Assembly: GCF_024723825.1 (NCBI RefSeq)
Contig: NZ_JANQBQ010000001.1
Span: forward strand, 682,001 to 746,000
Length of the DNA stretch: 64,000 nucleotides
Origin: Romboutsia lituseburensis
Lineage (GTDB): Bacteria; Bacillota; Clostridia; Peptostreptococcales; Peptostreptococcaceae
Direction of reading: 5' to 3'
The notes beneath the pieces are model-generated. The model saw nothing but the letters and a program-made list of their open reading frames with translations. It was not told where the DNA came from and searched no databases. Numbering within the stretch: the stretch's first letter is position 1; the number at the start of each line of letters is the position of its first letter. The translations under genes and the position numbers were made by a program. Positions 8,901-15,768 of the stretch are shown piece after piece.

Positions 8901-9971
8901 AGCTATATACTTCATTGCTTCTCCAGTATCTGCAACAGCAGCATTTGTAGCACTTGCATTTTTAGCTAACACATCAGCTACATGTCCTGCTTGACTAGCT
9001 TCTAACCCAAATCCCCTTAAAGTAGATGCAGCAATATCAGAACTCATTGCTAAATCTTCTCCAGAACTTGCTGCTAAGTCTAATAAGCCAGGCATTGCCG
9101 ACATAATTTCATTTGCAGAGAAACCAGCAGATGCTAAGTTTTCCATACCTTGAGCACACTCAAGTGCACTAAATGCAGTTGATTCACCTAACTTTAATGC
9201 TTGTGTTTCAAGTTGTTTAAATTGATTTCCAGTTGCTTCAGATATAGCTTGAACTCTAGACATTTGAGCTTCAAAGTCCATTCCAACTTTACCTGCAGCA
9301 GCACCTATAGCAAACAATGGAACAGATACATTTGTTGTAAGTGACTTACCAGCACTACCAATTTTTTTACCTGCAGTATCAAATTTGTTACCAACACCAG
9401 CTAATTTAGTACTTAATTGATTAAATCTATTTTCTTGTGTTAAGATACTCTGATTAGTTTCATTTAATTCCCTTTGTAAGTTATTCAAACTACTTTGTGC
9501 ATTATTAACCCTAACAGTCCAATTATCAATTGTAGCTACATTACTTCGTATTTTTTGTTCATTTTGATCATATTCTTTTTCTAATTTATTTAACTCTTGT
9601 TTTAGTTTTTTTGTTTCCTCTGCATTTTCGCCTAATGTAGATTTACTTTGTTCATATGCTTGTTTTGTGCTATCTATTTTTGATTTTAATTCAACTTGTT
9701 TATTTGCATTTTCTGTAAGTGTTGCTTTACTATCATTTAATTTATTTTTGTATTGCTCAACTATTTTAGATTGTGCTTCAATAGACTTTGATAGCATTGA
9801 TTGTTTGTCTTTTAATCCATCTAAAGTTGTTCCATGATCTTTTACTCCAGTTGTAGCTGATTTAAATTCACTTTGTATTACCTTTAATTGTCTATTTAAA
9901 GCACTAACACCTTGTTGAAAATTTGAGTTATCCATAGCTACCCGAACTACTAACTCTTCACTATCTACCAT
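5949..9971 (-). CDS. Tail tape measure protein (TP901 family)
   Basis: 1340 aa; sets tail length and helps DNA entry. It opens with a coiled coil (about 1-185). The TP901 core domain follows (about 215-500; AAGKVGMDFEAQMSRVQAIS, AMGLSLEEVTAAIGVMADAG). Hydrophobic helices come at about 545-635. Next is a run of related Trp-rich segments at about 650-860 (IPQWIESISNWFSQLPGKIW and variants). Then comes a long charged Glu/Lys coiled coil (about 940-1260) and an Asn/Ser-rich end. The gene's size implies a tail of roughly 200 nm (about 0.15 nm per residue). The ribosome site AATAGGAGGTGAAATTT is strong. Confidence 0.96.
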   Translation of the reverse strand: MVDSEELVVRVAMDNSNFQQGVSALNRQLKVIQSEFKSATTGVKDHGTTLDGLKDKQSMLSKSIEAQSKIVEQYKNKLNDSKATLTENANKQVELKSKIDSTKQAYEQSKSTLGENAEETKKLKQELNKLEKEYDQNEQKIRSNVATIDNWTVRVNNAQSSLNNLQRELNETNQSILTQENRFNQLSTKLAGVGNKFDTAGKKIGSAGKSLTTNVSVPLFAIGAAAGKVGMDFEAQMSRVQAISEATGNQFKQLETQALKLGESTAFSALECAQGMENLASAGFSANEIMSAMPGLLDLAASSGEDLAMSSDIAASTLRGFGLEASQAGHVADVLAKNASATNAAVADTGEAMKYIAPVANAMGLSLEEVTAAIGVMADAGIKGSQSGTTLRGALSRLAKPSKEAAGLMKELGFNAFDSQGKMLPLNQIIGNLQNSTKGLTDEQKQAAIATIFGQEAMSGMLVLMDAGPGKINSLTKSLKDSDGAAKKMAETMQNNTKSSIEQAFGALETAGIKVLKVLAPTIKSIADQVGELASKFSNLSPGAQEFLVKMGMVATVLGPVIMIIGGLTSIIGGIITAISTVSGAIAVVTTGATAATPAIGALAAVFTFLTGPIGLTIAAITAVVGGITLLWNTNDGFRDGVINAWNSIKDTCSNVWNSICDFFTTTIPQAWQSTLDFFKQAPDYFSQLWSDVLNTFTEWGDNVSNFFTSTIPQWIDNIGNWFNELPGRIGECLGIALGNIVNWGVETYNYFTTNIPQWIESISNWFSQLPGKIWNWLQQTLSKIANWGSQTAQKANESGRQFISNVINWFQQLPGKIWSWLQQSIQKAGEFALQMAQKATQAASKFTSNITNGLKSIPSKVVSIGASIVEGLWNGIKSAGSWLQSKVNSFADGVVSGFKKSFKVNSPSKRMIPIGGSITEGLAVGIIKNEDMLKSTTQRVANMVQTEMKKVKKDLDTDLKIFDEKKQKLKYEQEDKLDKIKDKNRKKNLKREYDEKEKALKEQIELRKKQADKEIEQLKLIEKNAEEQLKKELEANQEFAKEVNKLQDALEDALKAKYKEEYELQEENIKKQLENLDKWKEESIKRIDSVYDAKIKAIDNELKALEDAEKEKEREDKDKEELDKINKITTAIEYEHDESNKAQLQKELEKLLEERKKRLEKQKLEDKKEELKKRKEDLEENKKLEIDNLNQIYESEKESYDNRLKELKKFYDEKTNEAKLQAESEKLIMDKNQSEIVELLYSYTPKYFDAGKSLGEKLLDGIKPNIDEIQKMIDILWTSISSAKSAAASISVPTSSSNISNVTTNNSSTNNFNVYHNSNNSNSGRDVETTMRRMAFSIS

Positions 9972-10005
9972 TATATAAATTTCACCTCCTATTTTTAAAA
10001 TTAAA

Positions 10006-10027
10006 AAGGACCTTATTTAAGGTCCTT
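10006..10027 (-). terminator. Terminator between tail chaperones and tape measure
   Basis: A 10-bp perfect stem (AAGGACCTTA and its complement) with a 2-nt loop is followed by TTTAATTTT on the minus strand. Its arm includes the stop codon of the frameshifted chaperone product. It may lower tape-measure transcription relative to the tube genes or need antitermination. Confidence 0.75.
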
Positions 10028-10528
10028 ATAGCCAACTAACTTCATCTATATATACATCTTTTTCATCATCTTCTATCGAGCTTTCTATTTTGTAAGATAG
10101 CACTTCTAAATAATAAAATATATCCATGTTATCTACATCACACATACTCCAATTTCTATCAAACATTAAAGTACTATATATATTTTTTATAAAATCTAAA
10201 GGAGATAATCCAGTTTCATTGTTTTCATCTGAATTATCTCCCCTACTTAGTTTTTTACTGCTGAATTAAAGTTTCCAAGTACTGTTTGCATATCTTCTAA
10301 AATTTTATTAAAGAAATCAGATGCAGCAAATCCATCCAACATTTCTTCTGCTGTAAATTGATTTCCATATAAACTTACTTCATAGTCAATTAACTCGTCT
10401 AATATATCTTCTGTAAAACCAGCATTTACTTTATTGCTTAATTTAAGTGTATCTTTTAACTTTCTAGTGCTTACAAATGGTGCTGTAAATTGTTTATCTT
10501 CTTCATTTATTTTTAATGTTATTTTCAT
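10026..10528 (-). CDS. Tail assembly chaperone, long form gpGT-like, by -1 frameshift
   Basis: At the end of the 93-aa frame the sequence reads GTA AAA AAC TAA, containing the canonical slippery heptamer A AAA AAC (10250-10256 on the minus strand). A -1 slip adds 74 residues (LSRGDNSDENNE..., then FDRNWSMCDVDNMDIFYYLE) up to TAA 10026-10028. Total is 167 aa. Position before the tape measure and the NWSM-DVDNMDIFYY pattern fit the lambda gpGT-type extension, which recruits the tail tube protein to the tape measure. There is no start site for the extension by itself. Confidence 0.87.
10247..10528 (-). CDS. Tail assembly chaperone, short form gpG-like (93 aa)
   Basis: A small acidic protein (MKITLKINEEDKQF..., APFVSTRKLKDTLKL) with the layout of Firmicutes phage tail assembly chaperones. 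It starts shortly after the major tail protein gene with an AAGGGAGGATATT ribosome site. It normally coats the tape measure during tail assembly and is absent from virions. Its last codons form the slip site. Confidence 0.88.
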   Translation of the reverse strand: MKITLKINEEDKQFTAPFVSTRKLKDTLKLSNKVNAGFTEDILDELIDYEVSLYGNQFTAEEMLDGFAASDFFNKILEDMQTVLGNFNSAVKN

Positions 10529-10542
10529 TTTAATATCCTCCC

Positions 10543-11118
10543 TTATTTAACTACTGTTATTGATCCACCTTTTAAAAATGTTGTTGTAAAGAATTGTGCT
10601 GCAGTTGGTGCATTTTCAACATCTGTATCAGATGTATAAGCTGATTCTCCATCATTAATTCTTGGCATAAACTTTAATTTAACTTTTTGAGTTTGAAACT
10701 CAACTTTATCTTCTTGTGTTTTTCCTTCTTCTTCTAAAGGTTCTGCTTTACCTTTTAACAACCATTTCATTCTAGTTGATCCATTTGATTTAGGAGCTTC
10801 AAATCCAAATGCAATAAATGGAGGGTTAAAATCTTTAGTTTCCTTTAATACTCCATTTTCAAATTTATATCCTAATAAATCTGCTCTTTCTTGAAGTGTT
10901 AACTCTGCTACATCTATTTCAACTTCTATAGCACCTATAGCTACACTTGTTTCTAGTAATTGATCGTCTCCATATAACTCTCCTGTATTTACTTTAGGAG
11001 AAATCTTTATATTTTTAGCTCCTATTAACTTTTTAATAGCTGTATCATAAGTTAGTGTTGATTCTGTATCTTCTGTTAACTTACAATATCTAAATCCTCT
11101 TAATCCTTTTATAGCCAT
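10543..11118 (-). CDS. Major tail (tube) protein, phi13-type
   Basis: 191 aa. It begins AIKGLRGFRYCKLTEDTEST and continues IKISPKVNTGELYGDDQLLE and ITVELDVAELTL-like segments, the signature of the phi13-family major tail proteins. It polymerises as hexamer rings into the tail tube. Gene order (tail terminator, tube, chaperones, tape measure) is the standard one. Ribosome site AGGAGGTAGCAAT. Confidence 0.92.
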   Translation of the reverse strand: MAIKGLRGFRYCKLTEDTESTLTYDTAIKKLIGAKNIKISPKVNTGELYGDDQLLETSVAIGAIEVEIDVAELTLQERADLLGYKFENGVLKETKDFNPPFIAFGFEAPKSNGSTRMKWLLKGKAEPLEEEGKTQEDKVEFQTQKVKLKFMPRINDGESAYTSDTDVENAPTAAQFFTTTFLKGGSITVVK

Positions 11119-11129
11119 ATTGCTACCTC

Positions 11130-11459
11130 CTAGTTATTTTCTTCATAAAAAAAGAACCTTAATGGTTTGTGATACAATTTTGTATCAGTTTCATAAAGTT
11201 CTGGTCCTGATGCTTTTTTTATAAATCCAGCATCTTTCATTAGTTTTTTAACTTTTTTAACTATATTTGTGTAGTTCCCTTTGCTAAAAATATCTATCTG
11301 AATGTAATTTCCAGTTGCAATTTCCTCATCATCTGCATATAGTTCACCTTTATCTAAATAACTAAAAAATGTTATATATGTTGTTTCTGAACCATTGTAA
11401 CATTGTAAACTGACAGGTATTCCTAATGGACTTAAGGTATCTTTAATTAACTTATTCAT
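11130..11459 (-). CDS. Tail terminator / tail completion protein
   Basis: 109 aa. The sequence (VSLQCYNGSETTYITFF, YIQIDIFSKGNYTNIVKKVK) and its position between the HK97 gp10-like protein and the tube protein fit phage tail terminators, which cap the tube and join it to the head. It overlaps the upstream gene by 4 nt (ATGA), so translation is coupled. Confidence 0.78.
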   Translation of the reverse strand: MNKLIKDTLSPLGIPVSLQCYNGSETTYITFFSYLDKGELYADDEEIATGNYIQIDIFSKGNYTNIVKKVKKLMKDAGFIKKASGPELYETDTKLYHKPLRFFFYEENN

Positions 11460-11854
11460 AGTTTTAAAGCACTCCTTAATCTATTCATTATTATATTTCT
11501 AGCTTCCATTTTCTTACTTTCGTATGCAGGTGCTAAAAAGGGTCTAGCTGCCATTTTAGAAGTACCATATTCATGGAATTTACCATAAAATATATTTGAA
11601 TTATCTCCTTTTTGTATCCCAGCTTGGACATATTTTCTATTCCCTTTTCTTTTCATGTTGCTAACTTTTAATCCGTCTATTAATTCTCCTGTTCTAACCA
11701 TTCCATTTCTTTCTAGATTATTTTTAGCTTCATCAACTATTAATTGTGCACCATCTTTTAATGCATCTCTTTCAATCCTTGAACTAGCTTTGCCCATACT
11801 TTCTAACCTTGATATTATTTGATCCATTCCATTTAATTCCATTGTTGAACTCAC
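11456..11854 (-). CDS. HK97 gp10-type neck/tail completion protein
   Basis: 132 aa with the hallmark IVDEAKNNLERNGMVRTGEL segment and the YGKFHEYGTSKMAARPFLAP motif of the HK97-gp10 family. These act at the head-tail neck. Overlaps the next gene by 4 nt. Confidence 0.9.
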   Translation of the reverse strand: MSSTMELNGMDQIISRLESMGKASSRIERDALKDGAQLIVDEAKNNLERNGMVRTGELIDGLKVSNMKRKGNRKYVQAGIQKGDNSNIFYGKFHEYGTSKMAARPFLAPAYESKKMEARNIIMNRLRSALKL

Positions 11855-11866
11855 ATAATCAACTCC

Positions 11867-12202
11867 TTATGTGATAATTTCAGCCTTAATATCTACATAT
11901 TCATGCTTATTATCTAAATCATTTATATATTTAATATCATAGTTTTTATTTTTATAAACTACTCTATATTTTTTTGTTACACTTGGATCATCAAGCATAG
12001 CTTTTATTTTAGGTGAATATCTTATAGTAAATGTTACTGTATTTTCAGCTTGGATAGCCTTAGCCGAATAGTACTCTTTCCAACCAACTGTCTTAAAACG
12101 TGCCCAACAATTATAATAGTCATTCCAACTTTCTTTATTAAACCCTTCATCATCAGTTTCATTAATAAATTTTTGTATATTTATTCTGTCATTTAGTTGC
12201 AT
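11867..12202 (-). CDS. Head closure / head-tail adaptor protein (SPP1 gp16-like)
   Basis: 111 aa. MQLNDRINIQKFINETDDEG, a WARFKTVGWKEYYSA segment and TFTIRYSPKI fit the head-tail joining family that plugs the connector after packaging. It overlaps the upstream connector gene by 14 nt. Confidence 0.88.
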   Translation of the reverse strand: MQLNDRINIQKFINETDDEGFNKESWNDYYNCWARFKTVGWKEYYSAKAIQAENTVTFTIRYSPKIKAMLDDPSVTKKYRVVYKNKNYDIKYINDLDNKHEYVDIKAEIIT

Positions 12203-12485
12203 TTACACTACCTAAATTATTAATTTGTAATTGATTTATAATACAAGTTATACCATATGGTATTTCAATAGGCTTATTAGTTGTTATTTCTCTATTATCA
12301 TACCAATGCTTTGTTAACATCTTTATACAAAGAATATATAAATTACTATTATAATTTTTTGTTATACCTGCATTATTTAAATATTCTTCAGCTGAAGATA
12401 TAAAAGTTGGAGTTTCATTGTAGTCTTCATCTATCCTAGCATATAGCTTTATTTCATCTAAAATTTTCTCATCCAAGGCATACAC
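12189..12485 (-). CDS. Head-tail connector protein (gp6/gp15-like)
   Basis: 98 aa, mostly helical: LDEKILDEIKLYARIDEDYN, then a segment about entering the lattice (LYILCIKMLTKHWYDNRE) and IPYGITCIINQL. This pattern is typical of the gp6-like adaptor that binds the portal. It is the first gene after the terminator that follows the capsid gene. Confidence 0.87.
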   Translation of the reverse strand: MYALDEKILDEIKLYARIDEDYNETPTFISSAEEYLNNAGITKNYNSNLYILCIKMLTKHWYDNREITTNKPIEIPYGITCIINQLQINNLGSVNATK

Positions 12486-12493
12486 CTACCTTT

Positions 12494-12522
12494 ATAAAAA
12501 GAGAGTAGTATAAACTACTCTC
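12494..12522 (-). terminator. Terminator between capsid and connector genes
   Basis: A 9-bp perfect stem (GAGAGTAGT/ACTACTCTC) is followed on the minus strand by TTTTTATAAA. The stem contains the stop codon of the Rho-N-like frame. Placement after the capsid gene would let capsid be made in excess over connector proteins. Confidence 0.75.
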
Positions 12523-12652
12523 CTAGTAATTTTATAATCTCTAATTTATTCATGTTTGAGTAACCAGATAAACCTCTTTCTTTACATATGTTTCTTAACT
12601 CTGTAACTGTCATAGCTTCGTAATCTAAATTATGCTCTTCTGGTTTAGATAC
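12515..12652 (-). CDS. Rho-N/SAP-like short frame following the capsid gene (possible capsid extension)
   Basis: A 45-residue frame in +1 relative to the capsid gene contains MTVTELRNICKERGLSGYSN, a Rho N-terminal/SAP-type helix-turn-helix fold motif. Its only ATG (12611-12613) has no ribosome site, and no GTG or TTG start is suitably placed, unlike almost every other gene here. It overlaps the capsid stop. It may be expressed as a C-terminal extension of the capsid protein by a +1 slip at CCC-A (12653-12656), giving ...VVNTP-VSKPEE.... Otherwise it is a weakly started 32-aa protein. Confidence 0.55.
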   Translation of the reverse strand, partial: VSKPEEHNLDYEAMTVTELRNICKERGLSGYSNMNKLEIIKLLGE

Positions 12653-13790
12653 TGGGAGTGTTCACTACTGCTAATCTAAATGCCGACTTCATTTTTATTT
12701 TATGGTCTATCCATGCTGTTAATACAAAACTTTCCATACCAGTTTTAACATTTTTATCTCTATCATATAGCATGTTTAAATCATAGTTGAAGTGAGAGTA
12801 TCTAAAGTCTCCAACAACTGGTATAGTTGCTAAATCACAGAATATAACTGGAGCACCTAATACCTGCTCTGGCTGAGCAGCATATAAAGCTGTATTTCCA
12901 TTAGCTAAGAAATTTATTATTGAAAAATAATCTGATTTTTTCATTATTATTCTAGCATTTTGTGAGTAATCATCTTCTAAATCACCTAAAGCATACATTA
13001 TAGCTTCATATAGATTTTTACCTTCTACCTTCCTTATAACATAATCAGAACCTGATTTATAATAGAATGACATTTCAGTTGGAGAAGTAGTTGCGAATGC
13101 TATTTTCTTTTCTTTCTTAGCTAATCCAGCTTCTAATCCAGCTTCAACAGTTTGAACTAAGTTAGTACTAGTCCCATTTATTAAAGTTTCTGTTATATCG
13201 CAAAATACTTTAAACTTATTTCTATCAAATACTATAGTGTCTGTAGATGCTGCTAGTTCTTTTGCTGTAGCTCCATCTTCTATGAAATCATCATTATCTA
13301 AAGTGAATGCAATTTTAGGTATCTCTAAATTTGTAACATTTGTAAATGTAGATATTTCTCTTAATGGATTTGTAGCCATCGGTTCATATAATAATTCATT
13401 GGTCATTGTTCTTGGAAGTATTTTATCTCCATTGCCTAAACTACTTCCATCTCCTAAAGCATTCATAATATTGGTAGATACTGATTTATTAGCCATAACA
13501 CTTTTTATTAGCTCTGCTTTAGCATTTATTTTTATATCTTTTTCACTATGCCCTAATGAATTATTCTTTATATTCTCCTTTTCTTTTTCATCATAAGCTT
13601 CTATTTTAGCTTTTATCCCATTAAATCTTTCTTCTAAATCTTTAACTGTTCTTTGTTGTTCTGTTCTAGCTTCAATAGTTGACTTTGAATCTAAATACAT
13701 ATTAGATAAGTTTTCATTTTCATTTTTTAACTGCTCTTTTACACCATCAAGCATTTGTTGTAATTGGAATCTATTCATTTCGTGCACCAT
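12645..13790 (-). CDS. HK97-type major capsid protein
   Basis: 381 aa in the main frame. The first ~115 residues form a charged coiled coil (QLQQMLDGVKEQLKNENEN) that acts as the built-in scaffold (delta domain). It is expected to be removed by the adjacent ClpP-type protease. The HK97 fold follows (ILPRTMTNELLYEPMATNPL, KKEKKIAFATTSPTEM, AYSQNAR-like and VLGAPVIFCDLATIPVVGDF). The main frame ends NTPSI just past a rare CCC proline codon. Confidence 0.94.
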   Translation of the reverse strand: MVHEMNRFQLQQMLDGVKEQLKNENENLSNMYLDSKSTIEARTEQQRTVKDLEERFNGIKAKIEAYDEKEKENIKNNSLGHSEKDIKINAKAELIKSVMANKSVSTNIMNALGDGSSLGNGDKILPRTMTNELLYEPMATNPLREISTFTNVTNLEIPKIAFTLDNDDFIEDGATAKELAASTDTIVFDRNKFKVFCDITETLINGTSTNLVQTVEAGLEAGLAKKEKKIAFATTSPTEMSFYYKSGSDYVIRKVEGKNLYEAIMYALGDLEDDYSQNARIIMKKSDYFSIINFLANGNTALYAAQPEQVLGAPVIFCDLATIPVVGDFRYSHFNYDLNMLYDRDKNVKTGMESFVLTAWIDHKIKMKSAFRLAVVNTPSI

Positions 13791-13793
13791 CCT

Positions 13794-14582
13794 TTATAAT
13801 TTTTTTATTCTTTCAATCATTATTTTTGTAGCTTCATCCATTACTGGTAATTCTTTTTTTGCATTAAAATAAGCCGTATTTGATACGACTTTCTTTACAT
13901 CATCTAATTTATTTTTAGGTATATTGTACTTATTGATATAATCATCATTAATACTATTTTCTATATTAATATTATCTTCAAGAACAATATTAAAATAGTT
14001 AGCTGCTTCCTCTCCTGTAAACCAAGTTTCTGCATTAATAAGATTATTTATCTCGTCTTCTGTTACATTATCTTTTGCTTTCGTCATATAAACATTAAGT
14101 ATAGACTTTTGACAAGTATCAAGTAATTCAATTATCTTTTTAAAATCATCAGCATTTCCACCTGCCCAAGTTAATGGTTTATGTATCATAAAAAGAGCAT
14201 TTTTAGGCATATATATTGTATCTCCTGCCATTGCTATAACACTAGCAATGCTTCCTGCTAATCCATCAATATATGTGTTTATAGTAGCATTATATCTTTT
14301 TAACTGATTATAAATTGCAAGTCCTCCAAATACAGAGCCTCCTCCACTATTTAAATATATATTGATAGAATTTACATTTTCTAATTGGTCTAAAAACTCT
14401 TTTATATCAGAAGGACATTTATCATCTGGATAATAGTTTTTATACCACTCTCCAGGAGATTCACTTATTATGTCTCCATAAAAATGTAAATCTGCACTAT
14501 TTTCAGTTTGATTTTTTATTTCTAATTTCCCTTCAATATTGCCCTTTTTATCTTTAAATTCTATTTTGCTCAACCTTCTCAC
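13794..14582 (-). CDS. Head maturation protease, ClpP-related
   Basis: 262 aa. The ClpP fold is clear: LNSGGGSVFGGLAIYNQL, then the nucleophile S111 in DGLAGSIASVIAMAG and H134 in ALFMIHKPLTWAGG. It processes the capsid scaffold domain during prohead maturation. The C-terminal ~50 residues are a charged helical tail, probably for capsid targeting. It overlaps the portal gene by 29 nt and ends 3 nt before the capsid gene. Confidence 0.93.
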   Translation of the reverse strand: MRRLSKIEFKDKKGNIEGKLEIKNQTENSADLHFYGDIISESPGEWYKNYYPDDKCPSDIKEFLDQLENVNSINIYLNSGGGSVFGGLAIYNQLKRYNATINTYIDGLAGSIASVIAMAGDTIYMPKNALFMIHKPLTWAGGNADDFKKIIELLDTCQKSILNVYMTKAKDNVTEDEINNLINAETWFTGEEAANYFNIVLEDNINIENSINDDYINKYNIPKNKLDDVKKVVSNTAYFNAKKELPVMDEATKIMIERIKKL

Positions 14583-15753
14583 CCCCTTTCTGATTTAACA
14601 ATAGTGGTAAATCTTTAATAGCAATTAAATCCCTACTTACCATTAAGTCATCTCCTCCTTGTTTAGGTGGCATATCTTCTAGCATTCTAACCTCATTAGG
14701 AGTAAGACCAGCACTTCTAATCATTTTAAAGTAAAATTCACCTCTAGTTCTCATATCTGCTCTAGCAAATCCATTTAAATTGAATTTTACTTCGTATCCT
14801 TTATGTTTTTGTTTTTCACTTAAACATTTTTTATTAAATTCTTGCTCATACATCCTTGCTATTGGCAGTACTGTATCAACTAAAAATTCTAAATCTCCTT
14901 GTTCTGCACTTGCATAAGTTACATTTTTAGCTTGAAGTTTATGAGGTGGTATATTAAATACCCTAGCTACTCTAGATACTGTTATCTCTTCAACCTCAAA
15001 TATTTTAGGATCTATTGATGATCTATCTTTTAATTCTTCTAATGATTTTCCATTATCAAGATAGATAATTCCTTTTTTCATGTAGCTTTCGATTAATGTA
15101 TGGTATTCAGCTAATTTAATAGGATCTATATTCCCATTTACTTTAAATGCATATCTAAAATTAACACTATTTTGAAGTTGTTCAAGGCTTAATTCTTTTA
15201 CACTTTTATCATAATTAAGAGTATTGCTTAAAACCGATATAGGGCTTATTCCATTTGCTCCATCTGTACTAATATGGCTAACATCTATTATATGTCTATT
15301 ATGGAAATAATCATCACCATTTTTAGTGGATATTCTGTACCATAATTCTTTTGTATCAGTATCTATTATAGGTGTTACAAAATCACTATCTAAAACCCAA
15401 ATACTAGATATATCCCCATAATAATCGTACTCTTTTATTGCATATGCATTACCTTTAACATTTCTTATAGTTTCCATTAATCTAATAAACTTAAAAGTAC
15501 TCATATTAGAATTTGGTCCATCTCTTAATAATTTAGAAAAGTTATCATCAAGAGGTTTAACTTTGTCATATCCCTGTCTTAAACTAATAGGAGCACTCGC
15601 AATAGCATTTGATAGCATAGTTATTGCAGCAAATATTGTTTCATTATTTGCTAATTCTCCATTAGAAAATGAAAATGCTCTTGAACCTCTTTGTAAAAAA
15701 TCTATACTTGGAGTCTTAAAAAATAATCCTTTTGCCCAACTTATAATTCCCAT
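14554..15753 (-). CDS. Portal protein (HK97 type)
   Basis: 399 aa. Motifs: FSNGELANNETIFAAITMLS, NAIASAPISLRQ, YAIKEYDYYGDISSIWVLD and RVFNIPPHKLQAKNVTYASA. All are typical of the Phage_portal family that forms the dodecameric DNA gate. Starts after an AAAAGGAGGTGATTTA ribosome site just behind the large terminase gene. Confidence 0.94.
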   Translation of the reverse strand: MGIISWAKGLFFKTPSIDFLQRGSRAFSFSNGELANNETIFAAITMLSNAIASAPISLRQGYDKVKPLDDNFSKLLRDGPNSNMSTFKFIRLMETIRNVKGNAYAIKEYDYYGDISSIWVLDSDFVTPIIDTDTKELWYRISTKNGDDYFHNRHIIDVSHISTDGANGISPISVLSNTLNYDKSVKELSLEQLQNSVNFRYAFKVNGNIDPIKLAEYHTLIESYMKKGIIYLDNGKSLEELKDRSSIDPKIFEVEEITVSRVARVFNIPPHKLQAKNVTYASAEQGDLEFLVDTVLPIARMYEQEFNKKCLSEKQKHKGYEVKFNLNGFARADMRTRGEFYFKMIRSAGLTPNEVRMLEDMPPKQGGDDLMVSRDLIAIKDLPLLLNQKGGEKVEQNRI

Positions 15754-15768
15754 TAAATCACCTCCTTT

